Shown in pieces: positions 47,071 to 57,575 of a DNA stretch of 64,000 nucleotides. This DNA comes from Phytoseiulus persimilis (Eukaryota > Arthropoda > Arachnida > Mesostigmata > Phytoseiidae). A program made the translations under genes and the position numbers. The stretch spans positions 22,502,745 through 22,566,744 of the forward strand of contig CM075102.1 of assembly GCA_037576195.1 (NCBI GenBank), read 5' to 3'. Numbering within the stretch: the stretch's first letter is position 1; every line of letters starts with the position of its first letter. Below the pieces are notes generated by a model. The model searched no databases. It was not told where the DNA came from and saw nothing but the letters and a program-made list of their open reading frames with translations.

Positions 47071-48033
47071 ATGGCGCGGGTTTACATCTTCGCAATGCTG
47101 AGGTTAGTAGGAACAGCTCCAGCCTGATCAGAAGAACACCGGGAGTTTCATCTCGAAGCTCTGCGAGGACTGTTTTTCATTCGGGAATCTCCACATACAG
47201 ATCCCCGATTCGGCAGCCATCGGGGAAGAGAACAACCACCCCTCGGGGAAGCACTGCGGCCTTAGATCCAACCAGGGTTGATAACTAACGATACTTGACT
47301 GCAGTACATAGGCTATCCCATAGTTCGCTTTCGTTTTCTTCATGGTGAAGGGTCGCTTCAAACTCTCTTTTCCGAGATCACTCATTCTCCTGGAAGCTCA
47401 AAATTACGTTCTTTTCTTCACCAGTTTGTTGTTGTCAGCTCACATGATGGATTTCGTTGAACGTGAGTACCAACCTTTGATTCATCTTCTGCGGATCGAG
47501 AGGCCGGTCTTTCCTTAACGGCCATCGATCTTGAGTGGATATATTGTCCTCTTTTCGTACTCCGGCCTCACTCATCTGGGAACCTAGCATCGCTTTCAGC
47601 GTGCCGAGTCAAAATGCTCCCGGGTCATGGAACAAGACGCTACTTTCGGATGCAAATTAACGGTGAGCGATGCTTCAATCCGGACGCCGTTGTTGGAGTG
47701 TCGGAATGCCATGGAGGCTGTGAATCAACATCAATGTACACTCCAGGTGAGAGGCAGATTTCAAGGCGATCTCCGCGAACCCTTTGGCAAAACGGGTTGC
47801 TGGAAGGTGTGCTATGGACGCTTACAATGCGTTGTACTCTTGCAGGCAATTCAACAATCGATCGCCGATGCAGTTGTTGCATCCCAACTGGGAAACCGAA
47901 TAAGATCGAGGTGGTGATCGAATGCCCGTCTGGTGCGACTTTCAAGCGATTCATGCTCGTTCCTTCAGACTGTGTCTGTGACCCATGTGAAACTCTGACT
48001 AATATCAATGCTGACATACCGATTCCGAAGTGA
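47071..48033 (+). CDS. Small secreted cystine-knot (CTCK-type) protein, bursicon/norrin-like
   Basis: Likely a secreted signalling or structural protein with a C-terminal cystine-knot fold. Four exons: 47071-47102, 47425-47462, 47600-47746, 47846-48033. All junctions have GT-AG sites and consistent phase (2, 1, 1), giving 134 residues. A signal peptide occupies about residues 1-16 (MARVYIFAMLSLLLSA). The rest is one domain with 11 cysteines at 25, 48, 60, 64, 81, 83, 84, 99, 115, 117 and 120. These include C-x-G-G-C (ECHGGC), C-x-C-C (CSCC) and the final C-x-C-x2-C (CVCDPC), the pattern shared by bursicon subunits, norrin and mucin/VWF C-terminal knots. One N-glycosylation site, NST, is at 74-76. 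Sequence between cysteines does not closely resemble bursicon alpha or beta as I know them, and the spacing of cysteines 2 and 3 is longer, so I call the superfamily only. An alternative start within the second exon's frame (ATG 47342) would give a poorer signal sequence. Confidence 0.8.
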
Positions 48034-48290
48034 GACTCCTGCTGCCTCACAAAAAGTTGTACATTGTGAAGAGAGGTCGAGTCGTAGCGTTGAGAAAGCA
48101 TTCCCGAGACTCGGAATGATTGCTCATCAACAATGTGAAGGATATCTCATATCGAGTCCGGGACCTGTCGCATGAGTGACCTCCCTCTGCTCATGCATGC
48201 AGATCCCTGTCAAGCTTTGCTCCGAAGTAATACTCCGATAGCCCTGAGAGGGAATTCATCGTCTTCGATGTATCCTGGTTGTGTTATAAG

Positions 48291-48396
48291 TAGAGCCTGG
48301 AAGGTGATTTTTCGAAATTATCCCCTCGTCGCAATGCATCGATGCCGGGCGATTGATCGGATAATTTCGAAAATTCACCTAAACTTCCAGGCTCTA
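48291..48396. mobile_element. hAT-like MITE copy B (106 bp) with perfect 8-bp target-site duplication
   Basis: Terminal inverted repeats TAGAGCCTGGAAG and CTTCCAGGCTCTA extend as a near-palindrome through TTTTCGAAATTATC. The element is flanked on both sides by GTTATAAG (48283-48290 and 48397-48404), which fits the hAT target consensus nTnnnnAn. The TAGAG terminus fits YARNG. It is homologous to copy A in inverted orientation. It lies about 260 bases past the cystine-knot stop and may sit in that gene's 3' UTR. Confidence 0.93.
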
Positions 48397-48404
48397 GTTA
48401 TAAG

Positions 48405-50720
48405 TTCCCAGCCGAGCACATTGATCGTCAGCCGCAGGTCGACGCACAGTTTGCATACAAGGGACCGCCCGTTGTCTGCTTAATACTGCGGACGAGAGTG
48501 AGGGTGAATCGAGTGCCCCAAAATAATTCTTGCCATCAGTAATCGATACAACGCAACTATATTTGTGAGATAATTGCGACTTGCGCTAGTTTCAAGTAGA
48601 TCGATTGTGTTTGTGCCGATATCCCGCGACGATCCACACTGACTGAGCTCGTCGGAATAAAATATGGAATTTTCCAACGCGCCATTTGGAGCATTGCTTG
48701 ATTCGCTACATGTTTTATCAGAATCTCAGGAATTGCAGGAGGCCGTCTATTCGTAGCATCCAGCGTCGATTCTCCCATCGAGCCAGAAGCGATTGGACGG
48801 ATTTTCGATCGAAGCCGGGGTTCAGTACACAGCCGGAATCGAGGGAGACTCTCTTATCTCACGTACAATCGTCAGATAACAGTATCACGTATCAGACTAC
48901 GGCGGGAGAGAGCTTTGTCGCAGCTTCAGGCTCTTCGGGAACGAAAAGTTCCTTATACGCGGGGCTTCGAGACGGTTTCACCCCGTTCGATCGGTTCAGT
49001 CGCAGACAACGCTTTCTGCCGATGGAATCTCCCGCATTCGAAATATTTTACATTATCTGACGGTTAGCGCTCCAATCTAGAACAAATCTTCATCCTGCTC
49101 TCCGAAACAGAGGTCGATGACCTATACGCATGGGCGCTGCCCGATGTGGAGTTCTCTCTCCGGAGCGATAGCGCATGTTTTCGAATGCACCACTCGCCAG
49201 CAATCACCTGTCACCCATGATCATCTTTTGCGCGAGTCTTGGATTCTGAGCTGTTCCACAGTGCTACTGAGGTTGTGACGTTGCAATCCCGTTGGGTCCT
49301 CGAAAGGTCCTCCATCGTTGTGGTAACGTTGATTGGAACAACCCCCGCAGTGGATCGAGAATTGGAGGGTACAGAAGAAGTCCACGAATGGAAGCGTATG
49401 GAGGGGCCTGAGTCGCCGGGCGGTCCGCCGCAGTTATGAGCATTAGGGCTCAAGGGGCAATCGGATCAGCGGCGTACCCAGATATTCTTTGGGGTGGGGG
49501 CGGCAAGGGATGTGATACTGATCATCATCATCGTCGCCAGCTTTCCATGACGCAATCAACCCAGTTTTCAAACCTCTTAGGATATTCCTGATGAGACGAA
49601 ATCTTTTGGGGTAACTTTAATACATCAAAGTAGAATACAATCCACCCTTCCCAGTATGATCGAAGAGATTTTGGGGAGGGGCATGGGCCCCGTGGAGAAC
49701 ACGCATCAAGTTCAATATGTCGTAGCCTTTTTCTCCCGTGGCACCCCGCTCCCGTTCTCCTTCGCAACCCACCGACTCGCTTGCATAGAGCTCAGCTTAA
49801 CATGTTAGATTGCAGTCGAGCTTCGACGGCCCATGTAGACCTGGTTGAGGATCACTGATCTATTATACATAGAGCTTCCCATTAGGGCTTCGGTATCGTG
49901 TTTCTTCGTGAAGGAAAGCAGTTGATTTTCTTCAAAACATGGCACGACTCTCCCATCTGAGTGTGAATATCTCCCGTTCCCCATCGGAGATGCCGGAGTT
50001 GAGAAGAGGAAGGGACCAAGGCCTCGATACTCATTTAGAGCATCAGAAAAATGCTTCGCCGCTGGAACAGCCTGAAGCGTGCGGTACATGGACGGAAGTT
50101 GAGAACACATCATTCCTCCATCGAACGATGTCTACTCCGTATTCAGTTTCCTCGCAAGACTTGGAATCCAGGGAGAGATATAGAATCCACCTTCCGAGAA
50201 AGCGACGAGAGGATCGGATGACAGAGAGGAGAAGTCCCCTGATTCGCGGGTGCCCGACGTGAGAGGCCAAGAGGGGCAAGATATCAGGCGAAAAATTCAC
50301 CGCTACAGATCATTGGATATCCATTCGCACGATTCTTATAATGAGAAAACCGTCGGAGTGCACCAGTCGAAGAGCTCCCGCTTCGATACACTAGTCGGAT
50401 GAGGCTGAAAGAGTGGAGTATCCTGCAGATGCGTCGCCTCGGGTGGTCGGAGACAATGGAAGTAGTTACTCGAGGGTGCAATCAGAATGTTTGCGACGAT
50501 AAGAAGATCCTCCATCGATAATCGCCGGAACAGCAATGCTCCGAATGGCAATGCTGGCATAGCCGGGGAGGGAAAGAGGTCAAACCACACTGGATGGTGA
50601 GTCTCGTTGAGCTTTCGGGCGGACCTGACCAGCTCTCGGTGATTTCATCCACTGAGATGCTCGATTCGTTCCTGGTGATTGTCGATATGAAGAGATACGT
50701 TTGTGACAATAAATTGAATA
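48405..50720. other. No gene recognised
   Basis: Short open frames on both strands, none with a recognisable domain. AATAAA at 48656-48661 (plus) could end a long 3' UTR of the cystine-knot gene. The right end is the 3' flank of the bHLH gene. Confidence 0.4.
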
Positions 50721-50730
50721 GTTTGACAAT

Positions 50731-50736
50731 TTATTC
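50731..50736 (-). terminator. Polyadenylation signal of the bHLH gene
   Basis: Plus-strand TTTATT reads AATAAA on the minus strand, about 150 bases past the bHLH stop codon. This supports the proposed last exon. Confidence 0.6.
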
Positions 50737-50888
50737 TTCGGAATTGCTTTACGTGTTCCCTAGTGAAAGCACGGCACGAACTAGCATTGCGTGTTTTTGG
50801 GTTTCGTATCTCTCCCACGCGTGTTGTTCTATTGTCTCAGTATTTACAAAATATGGAATGTATTGCACTTGGAGCTAGATCGGTTTGT

Positions 50889-53800
50889 TTATCTATTCTG
50901 CTTCCTCGGTTTTTTCGCCTTCAGGAGGTAAGACGGCACGTTCCGTTGACGTTCACAGGGATGTGGGATCGAATCCGCCGGCGGAGGCAGAGACAGGGGT
51001 CGCCCGGTCGAGCGGATTTCGGTGTTGTTCGCTAGAAGTCTCACCACGTCACGCATGTCAGTCGTCTCGAGGTCAATCGGCATTCCTGCGGGTATCGAAA
51101 AAAACAGTTGTCAGCCACAAGCGGATTCAGCGGCGGATTCGTCAGAAACGGCCCGGGTCGTCCTCACATGATGAAGAAGACGAATAGCAAAACAACAACG
51201 ACAAGAGGGAAGAAGAACAGCCACCTGCTAACAGCAGCCATTACGAGAGCTGGGCAAAAGGGATCCGGCTCCGCTCGAGTCACGATTTCGTGAAGTCAGA
51301 ATTGAAGCCGAGCTCGAACCGAATGAGTCGATCAGCAATGAACCGAAAAGTCCATCCAACGACGTACCTTGCAGAGACGGGGGCAAACCACGTTCAGTAA
51401 ACTTGTTCCGCAGGGCCTCGTGCAGGTGGTCGATGTATTTGATAGCTTCCTCGATCACGGTCACCTGGAACAGGGGAAACCACGGTCAGATCACAAACGT
51501 TCGATCTCGTCGTGCGCTTCAAGTTATTCCGTCAGAATGATTTGCATGGGAGAAGAACAACTGAAAAATATGGCGATGCGGCGTTCTCTACCAGATTCGG
51601 ATGAAAAATCTCGTGGTCGTGACGTTCTGGAGGGTTTCACTGTGAAGTAGTCCGACCGAATTCCTAACAACCAGACTAATCTTGATGCTCGGGAATTCCT
51701 TTAGAATTGCGGAGGCGTTGCCTTCAGAGCAGCTGTTGCTGTCGAATGCAGCGAGCGAACTCAAAAAGCCGCCTGCTATATCTCTGTAGTCATCGAGACA
51801 TTCCCAAACAGGGCCCACACCTGAGATTCTCTAGTGGATGAAAGCAGATGTGTTGGCGTGGTCCAATGATGCGAGGGAGGAAAGGTAAGGAGCTAGCGAT
51901 CTGGTCATTCAGTCAGCCGACCGGGTTCGTACGGACATCGAGGGCTAACGAATAGATGGATGAAAGCTCTCAAGATTAAGCGGCCGCTCGAGCATGTCGC
52001 ATTCCTCCTTTCTACAAAAGCTCTTTCATCACCAGCTTAGGACGAGCCTTCATCGCCTCCATCTTCGACGGTGCCGAACACTTTTGTTACGCGAATGTAC
52101 CCGTTTTTCTGCCTCCAGTGCCTCTCCTGTATTATCCGGTGAAGTTGCCGGACCTACGCGTCATCGTTTCATTGTCTCAGACTTTCCTCCCCATTCCGAC
52201 CGGCGAGGCATTGAGAATATTTTCGATCCTCCCAATTCTATGACTCAAGCCTCAGGCTTCCACGGTCACCATCCCGCTCTTAGAGGATAAAGGAACAGGG
52301 TATTAAAAGGATAAACCCGACTCGGAACAAGCCACTACCTATTATATTCGTCAGGAAGTAGCTTTCCCGGTGGGTATGTCTCCCCGTGTCGAGCGGACTT
52401 TCTGTCAGCGGACGGCCTGTCTTATCAAGCATGCGGTGATAATGATAATCTCCAAAATGACTCGCTCAGAGAGGAAGCCAGAGAGCGAAGAGGAAGCACG
52501 AAAGGTTGGAGAGCGGTGGCTTCTGATATAGTCTGCATGCTGTCTGTCCCCAGTTCCGAATCGGCGAGTCCCACGCTAGTCCCCGGGGGCTCTCCCTGCT
52601 CGGCTCTTGTATGGGAAACGCAAACACGAGCCTGTCACGTGAGTGTCACAATGAGAAGACCGAGGGTGGCTGGTGACTAAGACGCTCGCGGCTCCACTAC
52701 ATTCCCATCGAAACTTTCTGCCGCTCTGAATCGACAGTTCATCACTGCGTACGAATCAGCTTTCGATCAGCGAGGCGATGCAATCTTTCGAACACGATTC
52801 TACCGATACAGGGATTCCGCGAGCTTCGCTAGTTTCGAGCCATAAAGACTCCAGGAGTATCGCCGATTTTCTCAACGCTCGCTGGCGGATTTTTCCTCAA
52901 TTTAGGAACGAGAAAGATGTCAAATAATTTTAGTGGAATTCTGTACTCAAAATTTATCGATCGCAGCAGCAACGGACAGCCATGTAATAAAGCGGTTTTC
53001 TGAAAAATAAGCCGTTCCCGCCGAGAACGGATGACGTTCTTACGATGCGCATGCAGCGGCGCCGTCGAAGGCCGAAACGACTAGAAATGTTGTGATGTAC
53101 GCCGAGAGCTACCTCAACCACAGCGGCAGCCCCGACGACAGGAGAATCAGCGATCGCCGAACATCAAACAGAGTCCGCATCTTCAAAAACATATGGCCTC
53201 CGCGGTCTGTTGATGTGTTATTGAGAGTGTGTGACAGAACTCGTTAAATTCACGAACGCTTCAGACGACATGAAACGAGCATAATGGGGGAAAGCTCGAG
53301 TGAGCAGTCATCTTGGTTTCTGCTGGTGCCGGTCCGATCGGCGTCGCCGTTGCATTCTGACTGGGTTTTGTGAACTCCTCATGCCGAGCCCCGAGGAGAA
53401 TCGGCGGCTAGCTTTGTGTAGCTATGGCATCACAACCACCGTCTCCGCCACCGCCCATGTCTCAACGTGTTTGGTGACAACAGATGGTCGGTCATTGATG
53501 GCTGCCGGTTCTCACCTTTTCGATTACTGCTCGGATAACAATGAGGAGATACGATAACACGTTTCGTGCCCTCCCACGGCAACGAATGTCCATATTAGTG
53601 TCCGAGATACCTGATTTCCGAACTCTACTTCTGGGCGGTTTCGACCGTCTCTCGCTACCGCCGCATCTGGGTTCGTCGATCACTCCCCTCGAAGCTTCGC
53701 ACATAATTTACTGATCTGGAGTTTCCAAGTAAAAGGTACTTGGTACTCCAGTCATCAGCGGCGGTTCCAGGAGAAAGAACTTGTACCGATCGTTCGGGAG

Positions 53801-56800
53801 CCGCATGCCGGTCGCCCGCAGGAGTCGGAGACGAAGATGATAAGTCCGGTTATTTCAATTTTTCCGTGTAGTACTTCTCCGGCGGAGCCGCTTTCGGCTT
53901 GTGCTACAAAGAACGGAGCGTGGGAAAGCAGCTGGATCGAGAGGAGGAGGACACAACAGTCAAGTAGCCAGCGTCACCGAAGAAGCAATTTTCGCCCGTC
54001 GGGCGTCTAACGGTGAGGTAGGCAGTCTTCGATTGAAGACGCTGTCGCGAGCCGTGATCTCTGTTTCCTGATCTCTTTCGATTTTCACATCCAACGGAAC
54101 TCTGACCCAACAAGCTCAGCCTCCCTCTGCGTTGCGACGCGGGCGACGATCCTCCGAACGCCGCAGAAGAAGGAGCAGTCGAGTCCGGAGCGAAGCACGA
54201 CCCCCATCAGAAGGGCCTGTATACGGTCAATGAAGAGCGCTCATACAATAAGAAAGTGCAGCTATCTCATTAGGGCTCATCTGCCGTTATCTTGATTCGC
54301 CGTTACTTAAGGAGCTCTTCTCCTCTGGCAGTGATTTGTGTGCGTGAGTGCGAGCGCGCGGTTCCTATACCTCGGTCGGTGTCTCCCTCCGAATACCAGA
54401 AAAACGTTGCCAGGTGAACGTCGCACCTGTCCAATATGTCGGGGGTTCGGCTTCGAGATCTATCTTGAACGCCTCGAACTAATTTTGAGCGGCATATGGT
54501 TGCTTGGTAGGCGGGCGAGCCGACCGCTGGAACGGCCAGCCGGTGAACAGGTAGGCTCGTTCAGTTCGAACTATGGCCCCCGTTGGCTGATACCGTTTGT
54601 TGGCGGGGCCGAGTTGGAATGCACTTATACGATGAGCACATGAGTCACGGTTGCCTCTGACGAACGCTATGCACCCACTCGCATGGACTCTCTGTATTCA
54701 ACGCAGCAGGCACAACAGATTGTGCGGCGCAATGTAGCCGAATACCTCATCTGGCTACCTGCTCGACTGCGGATCGGACTGCAGTGAGTGAAACAGCCTG
54801 TCCGCCTCCACCCTGGAGACCATCTGGCCCTGAATTCCTCGGGGGGCAACACAGCCGCCGCCACCGACAGCACCGTTACTATCCTAAGGATAGCTGCGAC
54901 AAACGGGAGCGCCGTGCGAAGAAGGCCAAACTCTCCGCTCATTCAGCGTCTCGTCCGGAATGCCCGACCCACCGGATCCCCACCGTCGGTGATTTATTAT
55001 CGGCCAGGGACATAACGAGACGAAGGACTGAGGAAAACTGGGCAGAAAATGCTCAAGAACTGTATTTTCTTCCGATTCGGAAACTCGAGTAGAACGGACG
55101 AGCAGCGCCAGGATTCACGACCTCACTTCATAGCGGGTTGCCTGTCTCATAGATCTCGCGACGAGACAACAGGCGTCCCTTGAACGGAAAGTCTCAAGAC
55201 AGATCCAAGATGTCGAGATGTTTTAGTGTTCACTCCAGAAAGAAAGTAGGACCATGAGACGAACAGCCACAAACACGAGCTGGAGGCGAGCAGCGAGGCA
55301 AAACGGCCTCTCTACGTGTTTTCGTAGTCGATCCGACTCTTAGATGCTCGATATGTTGAACGAACGACAGAGACCGACTACGACTGCAATGGACCCCCCG
55401 CCTGAGGACAGGCGATGAACGTTTATTGGAGCCCCGACACACGATCCGTGTGTGTTTTCGAAAATGGGTCCAATGAGTGAGCACGAACGAGCAATGAACG
55501 CCGTCACGAACAGCGGAGGAGTTCTTCTCGCAGCGAAAGTTCTCTCGACGACGAGTTCGATCCAGTACCGGCGATCGGATCATTCGACTGCGCAAAGCTG
55601 AGTCGACATATTTTCCAACAGCTCTCGTACTCAGATATTCCGAGTCCCAGAGACGCAGAAGTAGCTCCGTAGTTCGAGTGCTCGAGTCGACCTCATTCCA
55701 AGACATTGACTCCGTGTCCGTTTTCACGCCCGAACGATCAGCTGGCTCGCTAGTTCCCCGATCCAGGGGCCGCGTTATCCCTCCGGACGAACTCCACACA
55801 GTACAACGGACGGACTCGGGTCACTATGAGTCAACACGACCGTTGCAGATCGACGCTCTCCTTGTCAAGCTATAGACGAACTTGCACGTGTTTCGTTATG
55901 ACCGAGTGCAGTGGTGCTTCGTCGTAGCTTCCAGCGCGCGAGCTCCCGATTGGCTTCCTCGATATGAGGACTTGTGATGAAGCGTCTTCGTCTCCACAGA
56001 AACATACACAGCATACTCAGTCGAGCACACTGGACGATGCTCTACCTCGTGATCAATCGCCAGAGCCTCAACCAATCGACTCGTTATGGAACTTTCTCCG
56101 GGGCCAACCACTCCGTGTGACACCTCGCAAGCGAGAAACTGGTCGCGGGATCGTCCATGGTCGGATTTGTGAAGTCCGTCACGCGTTCTGGAGATTCCCT
56201 GTCCTGCTCAAGTGCCTGCTAGGTGGCTTCGAAAGATCCGAAATCTCACCCTCGGTCAACCATCCGAGAAAAGGTTGGAGTAATTTTCGACTATCAACCT
56301 CCCTCCCGTGAGTGGGTCACGGTTTCTCTATTGTGGTTCGGGGTGGTGCGGGGCATCCACAGGTCTTTTCGACGATCGGTCAGCTCGTCGCACCATCTGC
56401 CACCGGCGGCGTGGGGGGTAGTCGATGACAGTACTCTTTAGGAGACTGTGCCACGGCTTACGCCTCTTGATGATCGCAACCAGCGTGATGATTCCATGAA
56501 CCCGCTCGGAACTAGGAGGTGAACATTGAACGTCATTATTTTCCTCACGCAGAAACTGAGTTTCTGGAGTTTTCCGGCCCAGATTGGAACGTTCGGAAGC
56601 CCGCGGCAGACCCGCCCGTTGCTGCCCTCTCTCCGAAACACATATGGTTTGACTAGTCGTCGTCGTCGCAATGAGAGTTAACATGCTCCGAAACGGGGCT
56701 GGCTGAAGAGGCTCGCATTTGCAGAAACCAGCACCACCATCAGGACCACGAATAACAAGCCATACACTCCGCGCCATATGGCGCCCATGTATGCCGCCAC

Positions 56801-57575
56801 CACCACGGCCGCAGCTGCTACTGCCGGACAACTTAACGAAGAGAAACACTTTGAATACAAAGCTCCGATGCCACTAGCGACCTCCGCCCGAGTCTGTCCG
56901 CGAGCAACTTGAAGATTTGCTATCTCGACTAAGCATCGGCGGAGACATAATGGCCACAATACAATCGGTTTCACTTGATCGGGTAGAGTATTTTTCTCCA
57001 CTCGGCCTTCGATGGCAAAATACACCGATCCGAAACGGAGTTAGCGAGCATGCAATGTTGACTTGTGATCAACTTCGGGAGAGATTTGGCGACCCAGCCT
57101 CTTCCCTGCCGTGCGCTAGAGTGCGGGCAATGTGCATGTAGCCACGAGGAGTAACCTGCTACCAGATGGCTTATCGCTGTCTCTTTGCGACTGCGTTAAG
57201 TTGGCCTGGTCGATCCTTTGTGCGGCTCAATCGCGGAGCGCAATCACACCGCCATTCTATTCGCCAGTCCAGTGACAAAATATTGTATCGACCGCAGATG
57301 AGACCGCATCGCTCAAGGAAAACCCACTCACTCACCTTATCGACGTTGGGCGTTTGCGCAATCGTGGGCACCATCGATCGGAGTCGATGGAATTCCTGGA
57401 GTCGCAGGATCCTCTGACGGTTGCGTCGCTCACGACGGGCTAGCCGTGCCCTCAAAGCAGCGGATCTCTGGAGCGCGGGGTCTGCTCGGAGCTTCGCCCA
57501 CCGCGCACTCAGAGCGGATACGCCGGCTACTCCCGGTGCCTGGTTTGGCATGGGCGACTCGTTTGAGGTAACCAT
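50889..57575 (-). CDS. Basic helix-loop-helix transcription factor, family unassigned
   Basis: A DNA-binding dimerising transcription factor. Exons 57575-57336, 51464-51368 and 51085-50889 join in phase (0, then 1), giving 177 residues. The first exon carries the basic region and helix 1 at about 47-70 (ARRERRNRQRILRLQEFHRL, RSMVP), with the E-box-contacting Glu (49) and Arg (50) in place. The loop (TIAQTPNVDK) ends exactly at the donor AAG/GTGAGT. The second exon opens with helix 2, VTVIEEAIKYIDHLHEALRN, after ttccag. The third exon is a Pro-containing tail (NNTEIRSTGRPLSLPPPADS). Splitting the domain at the loop is common in bHLH genes, and the halves match perfectly across a 5.9-kb intron. 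ATG 57575 directly follows a cttgcttgcag acceptor, so a 5' exon exists that may be non-coding. I could not place it in a named bHLH family. The third exon is the least certain. Confidence 0.78.
51465..57335. other. Long intron of the bHLH gene
   Basis: 5.87 kb, GC-rich toward its left-hand (higher coordinate) end. I see no transposon termini. One minus-strand stretch, 56788-56678, would encode a textbook signal peptide (MGAIWRGVYGLLFVVLMVVL, VSANA) followed by SLFSQPRFGAC and a stop, with a weak donor GTTAAC just before the stop. It could be a nested first exon of a secreted peptide or chance. Other open frames overlap on both strands and are not supported. Confidence 0.5.

Noticed and set aside
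47071-48033. Calling the cystine-knot protein bursicon
   Set aside because: The cysteine count fits, but the residues between cysteines and the spacing of cysteines 2 and 3 do not match bursicon alpha or beta well enough.
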